A stretch of 61,280 nt of DNA, taken from positions 1-61,280 of the forward strand of contig CAJPFH010000030.1 of NCBI GenBank assembly GCA_905339165.1. The letters run 5' to 3'. Source of the DNA: Flavobacteriales bacterium. Its GTDB lineage: Bacteria > Bacteroidota > Bacteroidia > Flavobacteriales_E > Vicingaceae. Below, in pieces: positions 44,696 to 53,372 of the stretch. The notes below the pieces were generated by a model. It was not told the DNA's origin. It made no database searches and worked only from the letters and a program-made list of their open reading frames with translations. The translations under genes and the position numbers were made by a program. The number at the start of each line of letters is the position of its first letter. The stretch's first letter is position 1.

Positions 44696-45088
44696 ATGAA
44701 AACAGTACTAGTACTTATAGTATCGGTATTTTCTGTAATGCAAAATTTATATGTAAATATCGACAACACTAGATGGAAAGCACCAGAGAGTGCAGATAAA
44801 GTAGCAAATTCAATACCTGCCGATCAAGCCTCCATTAATGCGGGAAAGCATCTTTTTAATAAATTATGCTGGACCTGCCATGGCCAAACAGGAAAGGGCG
44901 ATGGGCCTGCTTCGAATAATTTAAATCCAAAACCAGCCGATTTCTCAACTGTAGAATTTAACGAACAAACAGATGGGGCCATTTTTTGGAAAATATCAGA
45001 AGGCAGAGGAGCTATGGCTTCATACAAAACAAGTTTAAGCATAAAACAACGTTGGCAACTTGTAAATTATTTACGAACCCTAAAATAA
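44696..45088 (+). CDS. Class I cytochrome c
   Basis: 130 residues with signal peptide MKTVLVLIVSVFSVMQ. A single heme motif, CWTCH, lies in LFNKLCWTCHGQTGKGDGPA, and the distal Met is probably that of GAMASYKT. Exported and covalently heme-bound. It leads a run with a beta-barrel protein and two small heme-motif lipoproteins, which suggests a shared periplasmic or outer-membrane electron pathway. Confidence 0.85.
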   Translation: MKTVLVLIVSVFSVMQNLYVNIDNTRWKAPESADKVANSIPADQASINAGKHLFNKLCWTCHGQTGKGDGPASNNLNPKPADFSTVEFNEQTDGAIFWKISEGRGAMASYKTSLSIKQRWQLVNYLRTLK

Positions 45089-45093
45089 ATTTT

Positions 45094-45999
45094 ATGAAAA
45101 AATATCTGATTCTTCTGCTTTTTTTGGCATGTGTACTACCCCTTAGAACATATGCACAAAAAACAGATACATTAACAACTAAGGAATTTTCGGAAAATGC
45201 TTTTACCGGAACTCAACTCATCAATTCACAAACTACCACAATAATGCCTTCCAATTCTTGGGCATTTGAAATTCAGCACCGTTTTGGAAAAATTGGAATT
45301 GATTCCAGTTTAACACAACAATTTTTGGGACTAGACTTACCGGCTGTAATGCGAATTGCCTTTGCATGGAACATTACCGACCGGTTTTATTTCAAAATTG
45401 GAAGAACCAATGTTTTTAAAACCTATGATATTGAAGGGAAATACTTATTGGCAAAACAAACGGTTGATTTTAAAATGCCCGTTTCTATTTCTCTGTTCTT
45501 CAACTCGTCCATACGTAGTGAAAAATTTCCTGCTGTGCCCAAAAATTCGTTTTTCGAAGACGATTCAACAGCTTTCTTTTACAAACCATCACACCGTTTT
45601 GCTTACAATACTCAATTCATTATCTCATCACGTATAAGTGAAAGGTTTTCGATGCAAGTGAATCCGGTTTTTATTTACCAAAACTTAGCCACCCCCTATA
45701 CAGATAATTTTACACTGGCATTATCGGCTGGAGCAAGATATAAAATTGGTTTTAGTTCTGCATTTGTAGTGGAATATGCTCACGTTTTTAATAACAGAGG
45801 CAATCGGTTTTACGACCCTGTTTCTATTGGTTTTGAATTTGGAACTCCCGGGCATACCTTTCAACTTTTCGCAAGTACTGCTTCAAAAATTTTAGAAACA
45901 CAAATTTATACGGCAAGTTCTGTAAATGCTGCAAATGCTGAATTTATGATAGGATTTAACCTACAACGAAGTTTTTGGAGAAAAAATAAATCAAACTAA
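45094..45999 (+). CDS. DUF5777-family outer-membrane beta-barrel protein
   Basis: 301 residues from ATG 45094, chosen because MKKYLILLLFLACVLPLRTYA is a signal peptide ending in AYA-like cleavage (TYAQK). The mature part is amphipathic strands with conserved AFEIQHRFGKIG and FAWNITDRFYFKIGRTN, and it ends in a strand with a large aromatic content. Such barrels are found beside cytochrome genes. It is read in the same operon as the cytochrome c. No catalytic residues. Confidence 0.75.
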   Translation: MKKYLILLLFLACVLPLRTYAQKTDTLTTKEFSENAFTGTQLINSQTTTIMPSNSWAFEIQHRFGKIGIDSSLTQQFLGLDLPAVMRIAFAWNITDRFYFKIGRTNVFKTYDIEGKYLLAKQTVDFKMPVSISLFFNSSIRSEKFPAVPKNSFFEDDSTAFFYKPSHRFAYNTQFIISSRISERFSMQVNPVFIYQNLATPYTDNFTLALSAGARYKIGFSSAFVVEYAHVFNNRGNRFYDPVSIGFEFGTPGHTFQLFASTASKILETQIYTASSVNAANAEFMIGFNLQRSFWRKNKSN

Positions 46000-46010
46000 A
46001 TCTTCTGTTT

Positions 46011-46499
46011 ATGAAAAATAGTATAACCCAAATAATAAATCCATTGATATTTATAAGTTTACTTTCTTTAATTGCTTTTTCTTGTGCCAAAGACGAGGGG
46101 CCTTTTGTTAAGAAAATGGCATTACCTCTTCCAAAGCCACAAGATACCGTTCCCTCTCCTACCGATACCACCCCCACAACTATTCCTGAGCCAACGGTTT
46201 TTCCCTACACTATTCTTTTTAATACCGATATAAAACCTATCTTTCCTGCTAACTGTGTTCAAGGGTGTCACAACCCTCAGCATCCCAAGTTAGACCTTAG
46301 GCCAAATGTTGCTTACAAACAATTATTAACCGATGGTTTTAGTGCCCCCTACGTTAATGTTTCAGTTCCTAAACAAAGCATTTTGTATTTGCATTTGGTT
46401 GGAATTTACCCATTGATGCCAAAAAATGGACAAAAACTTTCGCAGGGTAAAATAGATACAATTTATACTTGGATAAGCCAAGGTGCACTAGATAACTAA
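46011..46499 (+). CDS. Heme-motif lipoprotein with CxxxCH (CVQGCH)
   Basis: 162 residues. The signal peptide ends in LIAFSC (lipidated Cys). The mature start is AKDEGPFV, then a Pro/Thr-rich linker, and FPANCVQGCHNPQHPKLDL, where the heme motif is CxxxCH rather than CxxCH. It is a paralogue of the next gene (shared KDEGPFV and PQDTV). The C-terminus has LMPKNGQKL for a possible distal Met. Whether heme is attached is not certain. Confidence 0.75.
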   Translation: MKNSITQIINPLIFISLLSLIAFSCAKDEGPFVKKMALPLPKPQDTVPSPTDTTPTTIPEPTVFPYTILFNTDIKPIFPANCVQGCHNPQHPKLDLRPNVAYKQLLTDGFSAPYVNVSVPKQSILYLHLVGIYPLMPKNGQKLSQGKIDTIYTWISQGALDN

Positions 46500-46511
46500 A
46501 TTTTTAATTTT

Positions 46512-46931
46512 ATGAGAAACTACTTTAAAATATTTCTATCGGTATGCATCATGACTCTATTCGTATTTCAGGGATGTAATAAAGATGAAGGCCCTTTTGT
46601 TTTAACCGGCCCTGTTCCGCAAGATACTGTACAAAATGATACAAATAGAATAAGCTATTCAAAAGAAATACAACCTATTTTTAATTCAAATTGTACCGCG
46701 TGTCATTCAGAACTACATGCAAAACTAAATTTACTGCCTTGTTGTTCTTACGACCAGTTGATAAATACGGGGTTTAACGCCTCTTATATCGATACTGTAA
46801 CACCCGAAAACAGCCGATTATACAAACACTTAACAGGTATTCTTTCTGTAATGCCTCCTTCCGGAAAAATATCTGATGAACAAATAAGTAAAATAAAAAA
46901 TTGGATGAAAGAGGGTGGAAAAAATAACTAA
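46512..46931 (+). CDS. Heme-motif lipoprotein with CTACH
   Basis: 139 residues with lipobox VFQGC (Cys22). A CTACH motif follows IQPIFNSN, as in small c-type cytochrome domains of Bacteroidota, and VMPPSGKIS could supply the distal Met. The protein shares the KDEGPFV start and C-terminal WM/I-x-x-G layout with the preceding gene, so the two arose by tandem duplication. The extra CC pair (LLPCCSY) is unusual. Confidence 0.75.
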   Translation: MRNYFKIFLSVCIMTLFVFQGCNKDEGPFVLTGPVPQDTVQNDTNRISYSKEIQPIFNSNCTACHSELHAKLNLLPCCSYDQLINTGFNASYIDTVTPENSRLYKHLTGILSVMPPSGKISDEQISKIKNWMKEGGKNN

Positions 46932-46957
46932 TAAAAAACAACTAAAACTATTTAACT

Positions 46958-47386
46958 ATGAAAAAGATCTTCATTTTTACAATTCTCTCCGTGTTCGTGT
47001 TTACAGTTATTTCTTGTGCCAAGAAAAAAACGGATGATGAAACAATGAACCCAAAACTAAAAACAGACCCCGATAAAGAATTGCCTGTTATCACCTACTT
47101 AGCCAATTTGAATTCCCTTTATAGTATTGGGGCTAAGGTTAAAATTAATTTTAAGGTAACCGATAATGCTAAACTAAAAAATGTGCTTCTGAAGGTTACC
47201 AATACAACCATTGACTCTGTTTATCTAAGTAAAAGTGAGAATACAACATTAAAGGAATTGACTATCTTAGATTCTGTAATTACCAATTTAACCACAAATA
47301 TGGCCGATTTTGAAGTTTTTATTCAGGCAGAAGATTCAACCGGAAATAAAGCAACTTCCACAAAAGGATTTCATGTAATGAATTAA
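46958..47386 (+). CDS. DUF4625-like Ig-fold lipoprotein
   Basis: 142 residues with lipobox TVISC (SPase II). The mature part is a single Ig-like beta sandwich (DPDKELPVITYLANLNSL...FKVTDNAKLKNVLLKVTN...FEVFIQAEDSTGNKATSTKGF) similar to DUF4625 or Ig-like domains in lipoproteins. Role unknown. It ends 3-4 bases into a convergent gene. Confidence 0.7.
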   Translation: MKKIFIFTILSVFVFTVISCAKKKTDDETMNPKLKTDPDKELPVITYLANLNSLYSIGAKVKINFKVTDNAKLKNVLLKVTNTTIDSVYLSKSENTTLKELTILDSVITNLTTNMADFEVFIQAEDSTGNKATSTKGFHVMN

Positions 47387-48126
47387 TTTTTAACGGGTTC
47401 ATCAAATTCATTTGATGAACCCGTTTTCTTTTTCGGAAAAATATCTCTGTATAACTCTCCAAAGTACACTCTGCTAATTACCGTCCATACCGGGGCCGTA
47501 AAGGTTTCTTGTTTTCTTAACTCATTGTAAAATGCAAACCTATAACCAATACCCAGTCCAATGCCAATATATTTTATCGGCTTGTATTCAACCGTTATGG
47601 CCGGTTCATAAGTTAGAATAACAGCTTCATTCAATTTGTTTTTTTTATTGGAAAGAGTAGAATATTCGTAGTATGCTTTACCTATGCCCAATTGCACCGG
47701 AATACTAAAAACCCATTTCTTGCTTTTATAAAATGTATAGTTTAAAAAGGGCGATAAGTATTGATATTTAAGATATCCTGCTATGGTATCGGTTATTGAA
47801 TGTTGAGAAATAAAATCGTGTTTTATTGAAGTATTCAACCAATTATAGCCAATGCCAAATTGTAAGGTTTTATTAAACTCTATTCCCACCTTAACGCCAA
47901 TGGTTCTTACACTAAGATTGGTAACAAAAGCATTTTTAGAATCCAGTTTTAAAACGGGTTTTGGTTTTTGTTTTAAACTGTATTTAATAGAATCTTCAAA
48001 ATGTTGGGCACTTAAAGATTGGCTCAGAAGAAATAACAATAAAACAAAAATGCCCTTAGTGTAAAGACTAAAGGCATTTCCGTAAGAAATAAAACTCAAT
48101 GCGTTAATGACCTTCGTCTTTTTCAT
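47383..48126 (-). CDS. Outer-membrane beta-barrel-type protein, unknown function
   Basis: 247 residues from ATG 48126 (MKKTKVINALSF, with a hydrophobic core near IFVLLLFLLSQSLSA that marks the signal peptide). Repeated amphipathic strands with GIGYNW and KYIGIGLGIGYRFA are like porin-type barrels. It overlaps the 3' end of ctaD by 23 bases and carries a plus-strand terminator hairpin in its last codons. No named family. Confidence 0.65.
   Translation of the reverse strand: MKKTKVINALSFISYGNAFSLYTKGIFVLLLFLLSQSLSAQHFEDSIKYSLKQKPKPVLKLDSKNAFVTNLSVRTIGVKVGIEFNKTLQFGIGYNWLNTSIKHDFISQHSITDTIAGYLKYQYLSPFLNYTFYKSKKWVFSIPVQLGIGKAYYEYSTLSNKKNKLNEAVILTYEPAITVEYKPIKYIGIGLGIGYRFAFYNELRKQETFTAPVWTVISRVYFGELYRDIFPKKKTGSSNEFDEPVKN
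47392..47425 (+). terminator. Rho-independent terminator inside the convergent gene's 3' end
   Basis: The hairpin AACGGGTTCATCAAA (47392-47406), loop TTCA, and TTTGATGAACCCGTT (47411-47425) is followed by TTCTTTTTC. It lies 6 bases after the plus-strand lipoprotein stop but within the last codons of the minus-strand gene. Confidence 0.7.
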
Positions 48127-49879
48127 ATTCCGACAAAGGTACGGTTTGCGGAATAAAATCAGAGGCAGCACCCGGTTTGCTATAATCGTAGGGCCATCTG
48201 TGTACCGCAGGTATTTCGCCCGGCCAATTACCATGAATATGTTCTACTGGGGTTGTCCATTCTAGCGTATTAGAATCCCAAGGATTTTGAGTGGCTTTTG
48301 GACCACGTAATGCACTATACACAAAGTTTATAAAAAATAAAACCTGTGCAAAGGCTGCTAAAATGGCAAAGGCACTCACAATTTCATTCAGGTCAATAAA
48401 ACTATCAAACAGAGGAAATGCAGAATTTGAATAATACCTTCTGGGAACACCTGCTAAACCAATAAAGTGCATAGGTAAGAACACCCCATAAACACTCGTT
48501 ATGGTCAGCCAAAAGTGGGCTTTTCCTAAATTATGATTCATCATGCGTCCAAAAAGTTTTGGAAACCAATGATACGCTCCGGCATACATTCCAAATACAG
48601 CCGATAGTCCCATTACGATATGAAAGTGTCCTACCACAAAATAGGTATCATGAACATTTATATCTAAAGCCGAGTCTCCTAAAATTAAACCGGTTAAACC
48701 GCCCGAAATAAAAGTAGAAATCAAGCCTACTGCAAAAAGCATAGCAGGAGTAAATCGAATATTTCCCTTCCATAAAGTGGTAAGGTAATTAAACACTTTT
48801 ACAGCCGAAGGTATTGCTACCAGTAATGTAGTGAATGTAAACACAGCACCCAGAAACGGATTCATCCCTGTAACAAACATGTGGTGCCCCCAAACAATAA
48901 TAGAAATAAAGGCTATCGTTAACATAGAACCAATCATAGCACGGTAGCCAAAAATGGGTTTACGTGCATTTACCGAAATAATTTCGGAGGTTAGCCCCAA
49001 TGAGGGTAACAAAACAATATATACTTCAGGGTGGCCAAGAAACCAAAACAAGTGTTCGAAAAGTATGGGACTACCTCCGTTAAAATCTAATGCAGTGCCT
49101 GCAACTACAATATCTGAAAGGTAAAAACTTGTTTCAAATGAACGGTCGAATATAAGCAACAATGCGGCCGATAATAAAACGGGAAAAGTAAGTACTCCGA
49201 GAATGGCAGTAATTAAAAATGCCCAAATAGTAAGAGGCATTCTTGTCATTTTCATTCCCTTTGTACGTAGGTTTAATATGGTTACAATATAGTTTAAACT
49301 TCCTAAAAGTGATGAAACAATAAATATGGCCATACTTACTAACCATAGTGTCATACCTAGTCCTGAACCAGGAATAGCTTGTGGTAAGGCACTAAGTGGA
49401 GGGTAAATAGTCCAACCTGCAGAAGCCGGCCCTCCTTCTACTCCCAAAGAAATAAGCATAATAATTGAAGAGAGAAAGAAAAACCAATAAGACAACATAT
49501 TCAAAAAGCCAGAGGCCATATCTCTGGCACCCAGTTGTAAAGGAATTAGCAAGTTGCTGAATGTTCCACTTAGACCTGCGGTAAGCAAAAAGAAAACCAT
49601 TATAGTACCATGAATAGTAACGAGTGCCAAATATTTATCGGGGGTAAGCACTCCATCGGGAGCCCAGTTTTCGCCCAATAAAAAAGTTAATATCGGAAAA
49701 CTTTCACCAGGCCAACCCAATTGTAAACGAAATAATACAGACATCATCATGCCAATAAACCCCATTAAAAATCCGGTTATCAGAAATTGCTTTGCAATCA
49801 TTTTATGATCCTGACTGAATACATATTTTGTAATAAAACTTTGCTCGTGATGAGAATGTTCTTCGTGTGTAGTGCTCAT
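48104..49879 (-). CDS. ctaD: Cytochrome c oxidase subunit I
   Basis: 591 residues of aa3-type heme-copper oxidase. The CuB/active-site motif WFLGHPEVYIVLLP (His-Pro-Glu-Val-Tyr, cross-linked His-Tyr) and the heme ligand pair VVGHFHIVMG are present, as is WGHHMF. It is a multi-helix membrane protein with normal length. It follows ctaC by 39 bases in the same operon. Reduces O2 to water and pumps protons. Confidence 0.95.
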   Translation of the reverse strand: MSTTHEEHSHHEQSFITKYVFSQDHKMIAKQFLITGFLMGFIGMMMSVLFRLQLGWPGESFPILTFLLGENWAPDGVLTPDKYLALVTIHGTIMVFFLLTAGLSGTFSNLLIPLQLGARDMASGFLNMLSYWFFFLSSIIMLISLGVEGGPASAGWTIYPPLSALPQAIPGSGLGMTLWLVSMAIFIVSSLLGSLNYIVTILNLRTKGMKMTRMPLTIWAFLITAILGVLTFPVLLSAALLLIFDRSFETSFYLSDIVVAGTALDFNGGSPILFEHLFWFLGHPEVYIVLLPSLGLTSEIISVNARKPIFGYRAMIGSMLTIAFISIIVWGHHMFVTGMNPFLGAVFTFTTLLVAIPSAVKVFNYLTTLWKGNIRFTPAMLFAVGLISTFISGGLTGLILGDSALDINVHDTYFVVGHFHIVMGLSAVFGMYAGAYHWFPKLFGRMMNHNLGKAHFWLTITSVYGVFLPMHFIGLAGVPRRYYSNSAFPLFDSFIDLNEIVSAFAILAAFAQVLFFINFVYSALRGPKATQNPWDSNTLEWTTPVEHIHGNWPGEIPAVHRWPYDYSKPGAASDFIPQTVPLSEYEKDEGH

Positions 49880-49918
49880 TTCTACTTATTTTGTATTAAT
49901 AAAACTTTTACTATTTGT

Positions 49919-50896
49919 TTAATTAGATGCTAAAAATCTCTTTTGAGACGAAAGCCACTTATTGTAATCTTCTTCACTTTCAACAATTATTTTCATTTGC
50001 ATATTGTAGTGTGCCGCTCCACATATTTTGTTGCAGAGTAAGATGTAATCAAAATTTTCATTATTTGTTTTCTGTTTCATTTCGGCTGTTGTATATCTAG
50101 GAATAAAATTAAACAAGGTGGCCATGCCAGGCACACAATTCATTTGTGCCCTAAAATGAGGCATATACGCACTATGTATCACATCTTGCGAACGAAAAAC
50201 AAACTCAACTGGTTTATTTACCGGAAGATGAAATTCTCCTTTTACTAAAATATCATCGTGTGCATTTGCATCAGATGAGTCTACGCCTAGAGCGTTAAAA
50301 CCTTTAATTAATCGAAAATGAGAGCGACCTAATTTTTCATCCTCTCCTGCATAACGTGCCGTCCAGTCAAACTGCCGGGCAAAAAGTTCTATGGTTACTT
50401 TATCTGCTTCATCAGGAATGGGGCTCATTACCGAATTCCATGTTTTTAAGCCATACAAGATAAGTGTGGCCAAAGTTAAAGAAGGTATTACTGTCCAAGC
50501 CAACTCCAGTTTGTTGTTGTGTGCAAAGAAAGAGGCTTTTCTGTCTTTATTATACACATATTTAAAGCAAAAGTATGCCAATAAGGAATGTGTAATAATA
50601 AAAACAGGAATTATAATTGACCAGGTGGTTGCAAAAAGTCCATCAATTTTTTCTCCATGAACCGAAGCTGATTCGGGAAGCATATACTTTCCCCAAACCA
50701 AATACTGCCAAAGAATAAAGATAAAATACGAAGGAACAAATATGAGCCATAAAAAGGCCTGTGTTTTATTTTCTTTTTCTGTAACCTCAAAAGCTTTTCT
50801 CCCTTTTATAACACTTGTTAAATCATATATACTGAGCATTTGCACAATAGCCGTAACTGCTAATAAAATGGCCAGAAAAATCAGAAATGTAATCAT
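49919..50896 (-). CDS. ctaC: Cytochrome c oxidase subunit II
   Basis: 325 residues. Two N-terminal membrane helices (one near SIIIPVFIITHSLLAYFCF, 95-113) precede a CuA domain with ligands in HSAYMPHFR and CNKICGAAHYNM (CxxxCxxxHxxM). This accepts electrons from cytochrome c. The preceding gene (cytochrome c) and ctaD lie in the same direction. Confidence 0.93.
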   Translation of the reverse strand: MITFLIFLAILLAVTAIVQMLSIYDLTSVIKGRKAFEVTEKENKTQAFLWLIFVPSYFIFILWQYLVWGKYMLPESASVHGEKIDGLFATTWSIIIPVFIITHSLLAYFCFKYVYNKDRKASFFAHNNKLELAWTVIPSLTLATLILYGLKTWNSVMSPIPDEADKVTIELFARQFDWTARYAGEDEKLGRSHFRLIKGFNALGVDSSDANAHDDILVKGEFHLPVNKPVEFVFRSQDVIHSAYMPHFRAQMNCVPGMATLFNFIPRYTTAEMKQKTNNENFDYILLCNKICGAAHYNMQMKIIVESEEDYNKWLSSQKRFLASN

Positions 50897-50923
50897 GAAA
50901 CTGCGTTTTAAATTTATTTATTC

Positions 50924-51463
50924 TTAGTTGTTATTTTTTGATGCTGCTATCTGGTACAGTGACTTGTAAACCATATTAAGCATTACAATAATAAACAGTA
51001 GTACTACAATGGCTAATATAGGTACCCAAAGCGGGGTTTCTTTAACTACAGGAATAGAATTATCAGAAGTAGCATTACTACTTGGCACAGCAGAAACAGG
51101 AGGGTTTGCAATGTACTCCAACATCAAGTCTATTTCTTCATTTGTTACCGCTTGTGCCGGCATTACAATTTTGTTATACTCTTCAAATATAGCAATCGCA
51201 TCTTTATCTCCCGATGCAACCAATTCTTGCGAATTTTGAATCCATTTGTACAACCATTCCTTACTCCTTTTGGTTTGAATACCCTCTAAGCCGGGTCCTA
51301 CTAATTTCTTAGATGTGGTGGAATGGCAGGCTGCACAGTTGGCCTTAAATAAGGATTCTCCATTATTTTGAGCAAACAATGGGGTGGCAGAATACCCAAG
51401 GGCAATTATAAAAACTGCAAAGGATTTTAAACCAATGTTCACTCTTGATAGACGTAATTTCAT
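50924..51463 (-). CDS. Membrane-anchored monoheme cytochrome c
   Basis: 179 residues from ATG 51463 (MKLRLSRVNIG, alternative 51475). A signal/membrane N-terminus is followed by a heme motif in FKANCAACHSTTSKKLVGPGL with the distal Met likely in IVMPAQAV. A C-terminal helix (WVPILAIVVLLFIIVMLNMVY) anchors it. It sits just upstream of ctaC and probably delivers electrons to the oxidase. Confidence 0.87.
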   Translation of the reverse strand: MKLRLSRVNIGLKSFAVFIIALGYSATPLFAQNNGESLFKANCAACHSTTSKKLVGPGLEGIQTKRSKEWLYKWIQNSQELVASGDKDAIAIFEEYNKIVMPAQAVTNEEIDLMLEYIANPPVSAVPSSNATSDNSIPVVKETPLWVPILAIVVLLFIIVMLNMVYKSLYQIAASKNNN

Positions 51464-51784
51464 TTTTTGAATCATTTTGTTTGTTAAAAAGATAGAATGA
51501 GTGCGAACAAATTTAGAAAATTCTTCTATTTTCAAAATATTTATCATATAAATTAAATACACTAATGTTTATTTATATTCGTTCTAAATTAGAATTGGGC
51601 TTTTATATTGAATTTTAAATAATTATAATTTTACATCTTCCTAATAAATTGTATCGATGATTTCGGAATAAACAAAAAAAATTGGGTATTTCGCTGTTTA
51701 GCCTTCTCCACTGTTGGCCATTTTCCCCTATTATTAATTTAAAACGGTGTGTGGAGCTATAACAAGCATGGCAAGAATTTTGTT

Positions 51785-51792
51785 TACCTTTG
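51785..51792 (+). promoter_or_regulatory. -7 promoter element TACCTTTG
   Basis: Perfect TAnnTTTG, 16 bases upstream of the SPOR gene ATG at 51809. In the 345 bases between the divergent cytochrome c and SPOR genes (51464-51808) I see no other feature. Confidence 0.45.
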
Positions 51793-51808
51793 TTCCATGT
51801 TTTACGCC

Positions 51809-52201
51809 ATGAAATATTTATCTGTACTGCTCTTTTTTTCTTCTGCTCTGCTTTGCCACCTTGCTGTATCGCAAACCAACCCTTCCGAAAATATTATGGT
51901 TGACGCAAAAATTAATCATTATTTAGAACGCTACAGAACAACCTATAAACTCTCCGGTTTTCGAATTCAAATTCATTCGGGCTCCAAAAAAGAAGATGCC
52001 CGAAAAGTTAAAACTTCCTTTTTACAACACTACCCTAAAACGAAAGCTTACGAAATTTATCAGCAACCTAATTTTAGAGTACGAGTAGGAAACTTTACAT
52101 CTCGCATAGAGGCCACAAAGTTTTTAATGGATATTCAAAAACATTATCCGAATGCATACATTGTTCCGGAAGACAAAATTGATATTCAGATTTCTGAATA
52201 A
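51809..52201 (+). CDS. Small SPOR-domain protein
   Basis: 130 residues from ATG 51809 (MKYLSVLLFFSSALLC signal peptide). The mature protein is one SPOR-like peptidoglycan-binding fold (GFRIQIHSGSKKEDARKVKT and FRVRVGNFTSRIEATKFLMD). Exported. Role in cell-wall metabolism is inferred from the fold only. Confidence 0.78.
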   Translation: MKYLSVLLFFSSALLCHLAVSQTNPSENIMVDAKINHYLERYRTTYKLSGFRIQIHSGSKKEDARKVKTSFLQHYPKTKAYEIYQQPNFRVRVGNFTSRIEATKFLMDIQKHYPNAYIVPEDKIDIQISE

Positions 52202-52233
52202 TTTTTACCTCTTCTCTTTTTTAACTCTCTGAA

Positions 52234-53325
52234 ATGAATTCTTTTTTTGACCATTTCTTTTCTCACCATATCCCAACTATTATTAGCGGACCCTGTAGTG
52301 CCGAAACCGAAGAACAGTTGATGGAAACAGCCATACAATTGGCGCAAACTCAAAAAGTACATATACTTCGTGCCGGCATTTGGAAACCAAGAACAAAACC
52401 CGGAAGCTTTGAAGGAGTAGGAAGTATAGGGCTTACATGGCTGCAACGTGCAAAAAAAGAAACCGGTTTAAAAACTGCGGTAGAAGTGGCAAGTCCTGCC
52501 CACGTTGAGCTAGCCTTAAAACATGAGGTGGACATTTTGTGGATAGGAGCCAGAACCACTGCAAACCCTTTTGCTGTACAAGAAATTGCCAACTCACTAA
52601 AAAAGGTAGATGTTATTGTTTTAGTTAAAAACCCGGTAAATCCCGATATTAACTTGTGGGAAGGAGGAATTGAACGAATAGCTAAAGCCGGCATTGATAA
52701 ATTAGGAGCTATTCACAGAGGCTTCTCTACCTACGGAAATTCAGATTTCAGAAACCCTCCGCAGTGGCAAATACCCATAGAGTTAAAACAACATCTCCCT
52801 CATATTCCCTTATTTTGCGACCCTAGCCATATTTGTGGAAAAACGGATTCCCTCTTACAAATTGCACAAAAAGCTCTTGATTTGAATTTTAACGGGTTAA
52901 TGATAGAATCCCATATTAATCCAGGTAAAGCATGGAGTGATGCCCAACAACAAATTACACCCAATGCCCTTTCCAAACTCATTAGCCACCTTGTAATAAG
53001 AGAATATAACCCTGCCCTACATAACAAAGAAGCGGAACTCATTAAACTGCGCGAAAAAATAAATATGCTCGATAATGAATTATTTGATGTACTCAGTAAA
53101 AGAATGCAAACCATCATCGAATTAGGGCTCTACAAAAAACAAAACAATATAAAAATTCTTCAGCCCGAGCGGTGGGAAGAAGTAGTAAATATGTGCACGG
53201 AAAAAGGGCTTAACAAAGGTTTAAGTGAAGAGTTTATCTCTCTTATTCTTTCGGCCATACACATAGAATCAATAAACAAACAAAGCAGCGTTATGAATAA
53301 AGAAGAACTTAAAAAACTTCTGTAA
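52234..53325 (+). CDS. DAHP synthase / chorismate mutase bifunctional enzyme
   Basis: 363 residues. The N-terminal type I-beta (KDO8P-like) 3-deoxy-7-phosphoheptulonate synthase has SGPCSAE, KPRTKPGSFEGVG and CDPSHICGK. The C-terminal AroQ chorismate mutase (about 265-350) has LREKINMLDNELFDVLSKRM. It carries out the first shikimate step and chorismate -> prephenate. The mutase probably acts as a regulatory or channelling partner, as in other fusions. Single gene with no aromatic neighbours. Confidence 0.9.
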   Translation: MNSFFDHFFSHHIPTIISGPCSAETEEQLMETAIQLAQTQKVHILRAGIWKPRTKPGSFEGVGSIGLTWLQRAKKETGLKTAVEVASPAHVELALKHEVDILWIGARTTANPFAVQEIANSLKKVDVIVLVKNPVNPDINLWEGGIERIAKAGIDKLGAIHRGFSTYGNSDFRNPPQWQIPIELKQHLPHIPLFCDPSHICGKTDSLLQIAQKALDLNFNGLMIESHINPGKAWSDAQQQITPNALSKLISHLVIREYNPALHNKEAELIKLREKINMLDNELFDVLSKRMQTIIELGLYKKQNNIKILQPERWEEVVNMCTEKGLNKGLSEEFISLILSAIHIESINKQSSVMNKEELKKLL

Positions 53326-53345
53326 TACCGTTTTTTTTATTTGCA

Positions 53346-53353
53346 TACCTTTG
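53346..53353 (+). promoter_or_regulatory. -7 promoter element TACCTTTG upstream of the M42 peptidase
   Basis: Perfect TAnnTTTG, 19 bases before the ATG at 53373. A -33 TTG at the right distance is not clear. Confidence 0.45.
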
Positions 53354-53372
53354 AGAACGAAACCCTATTTCT

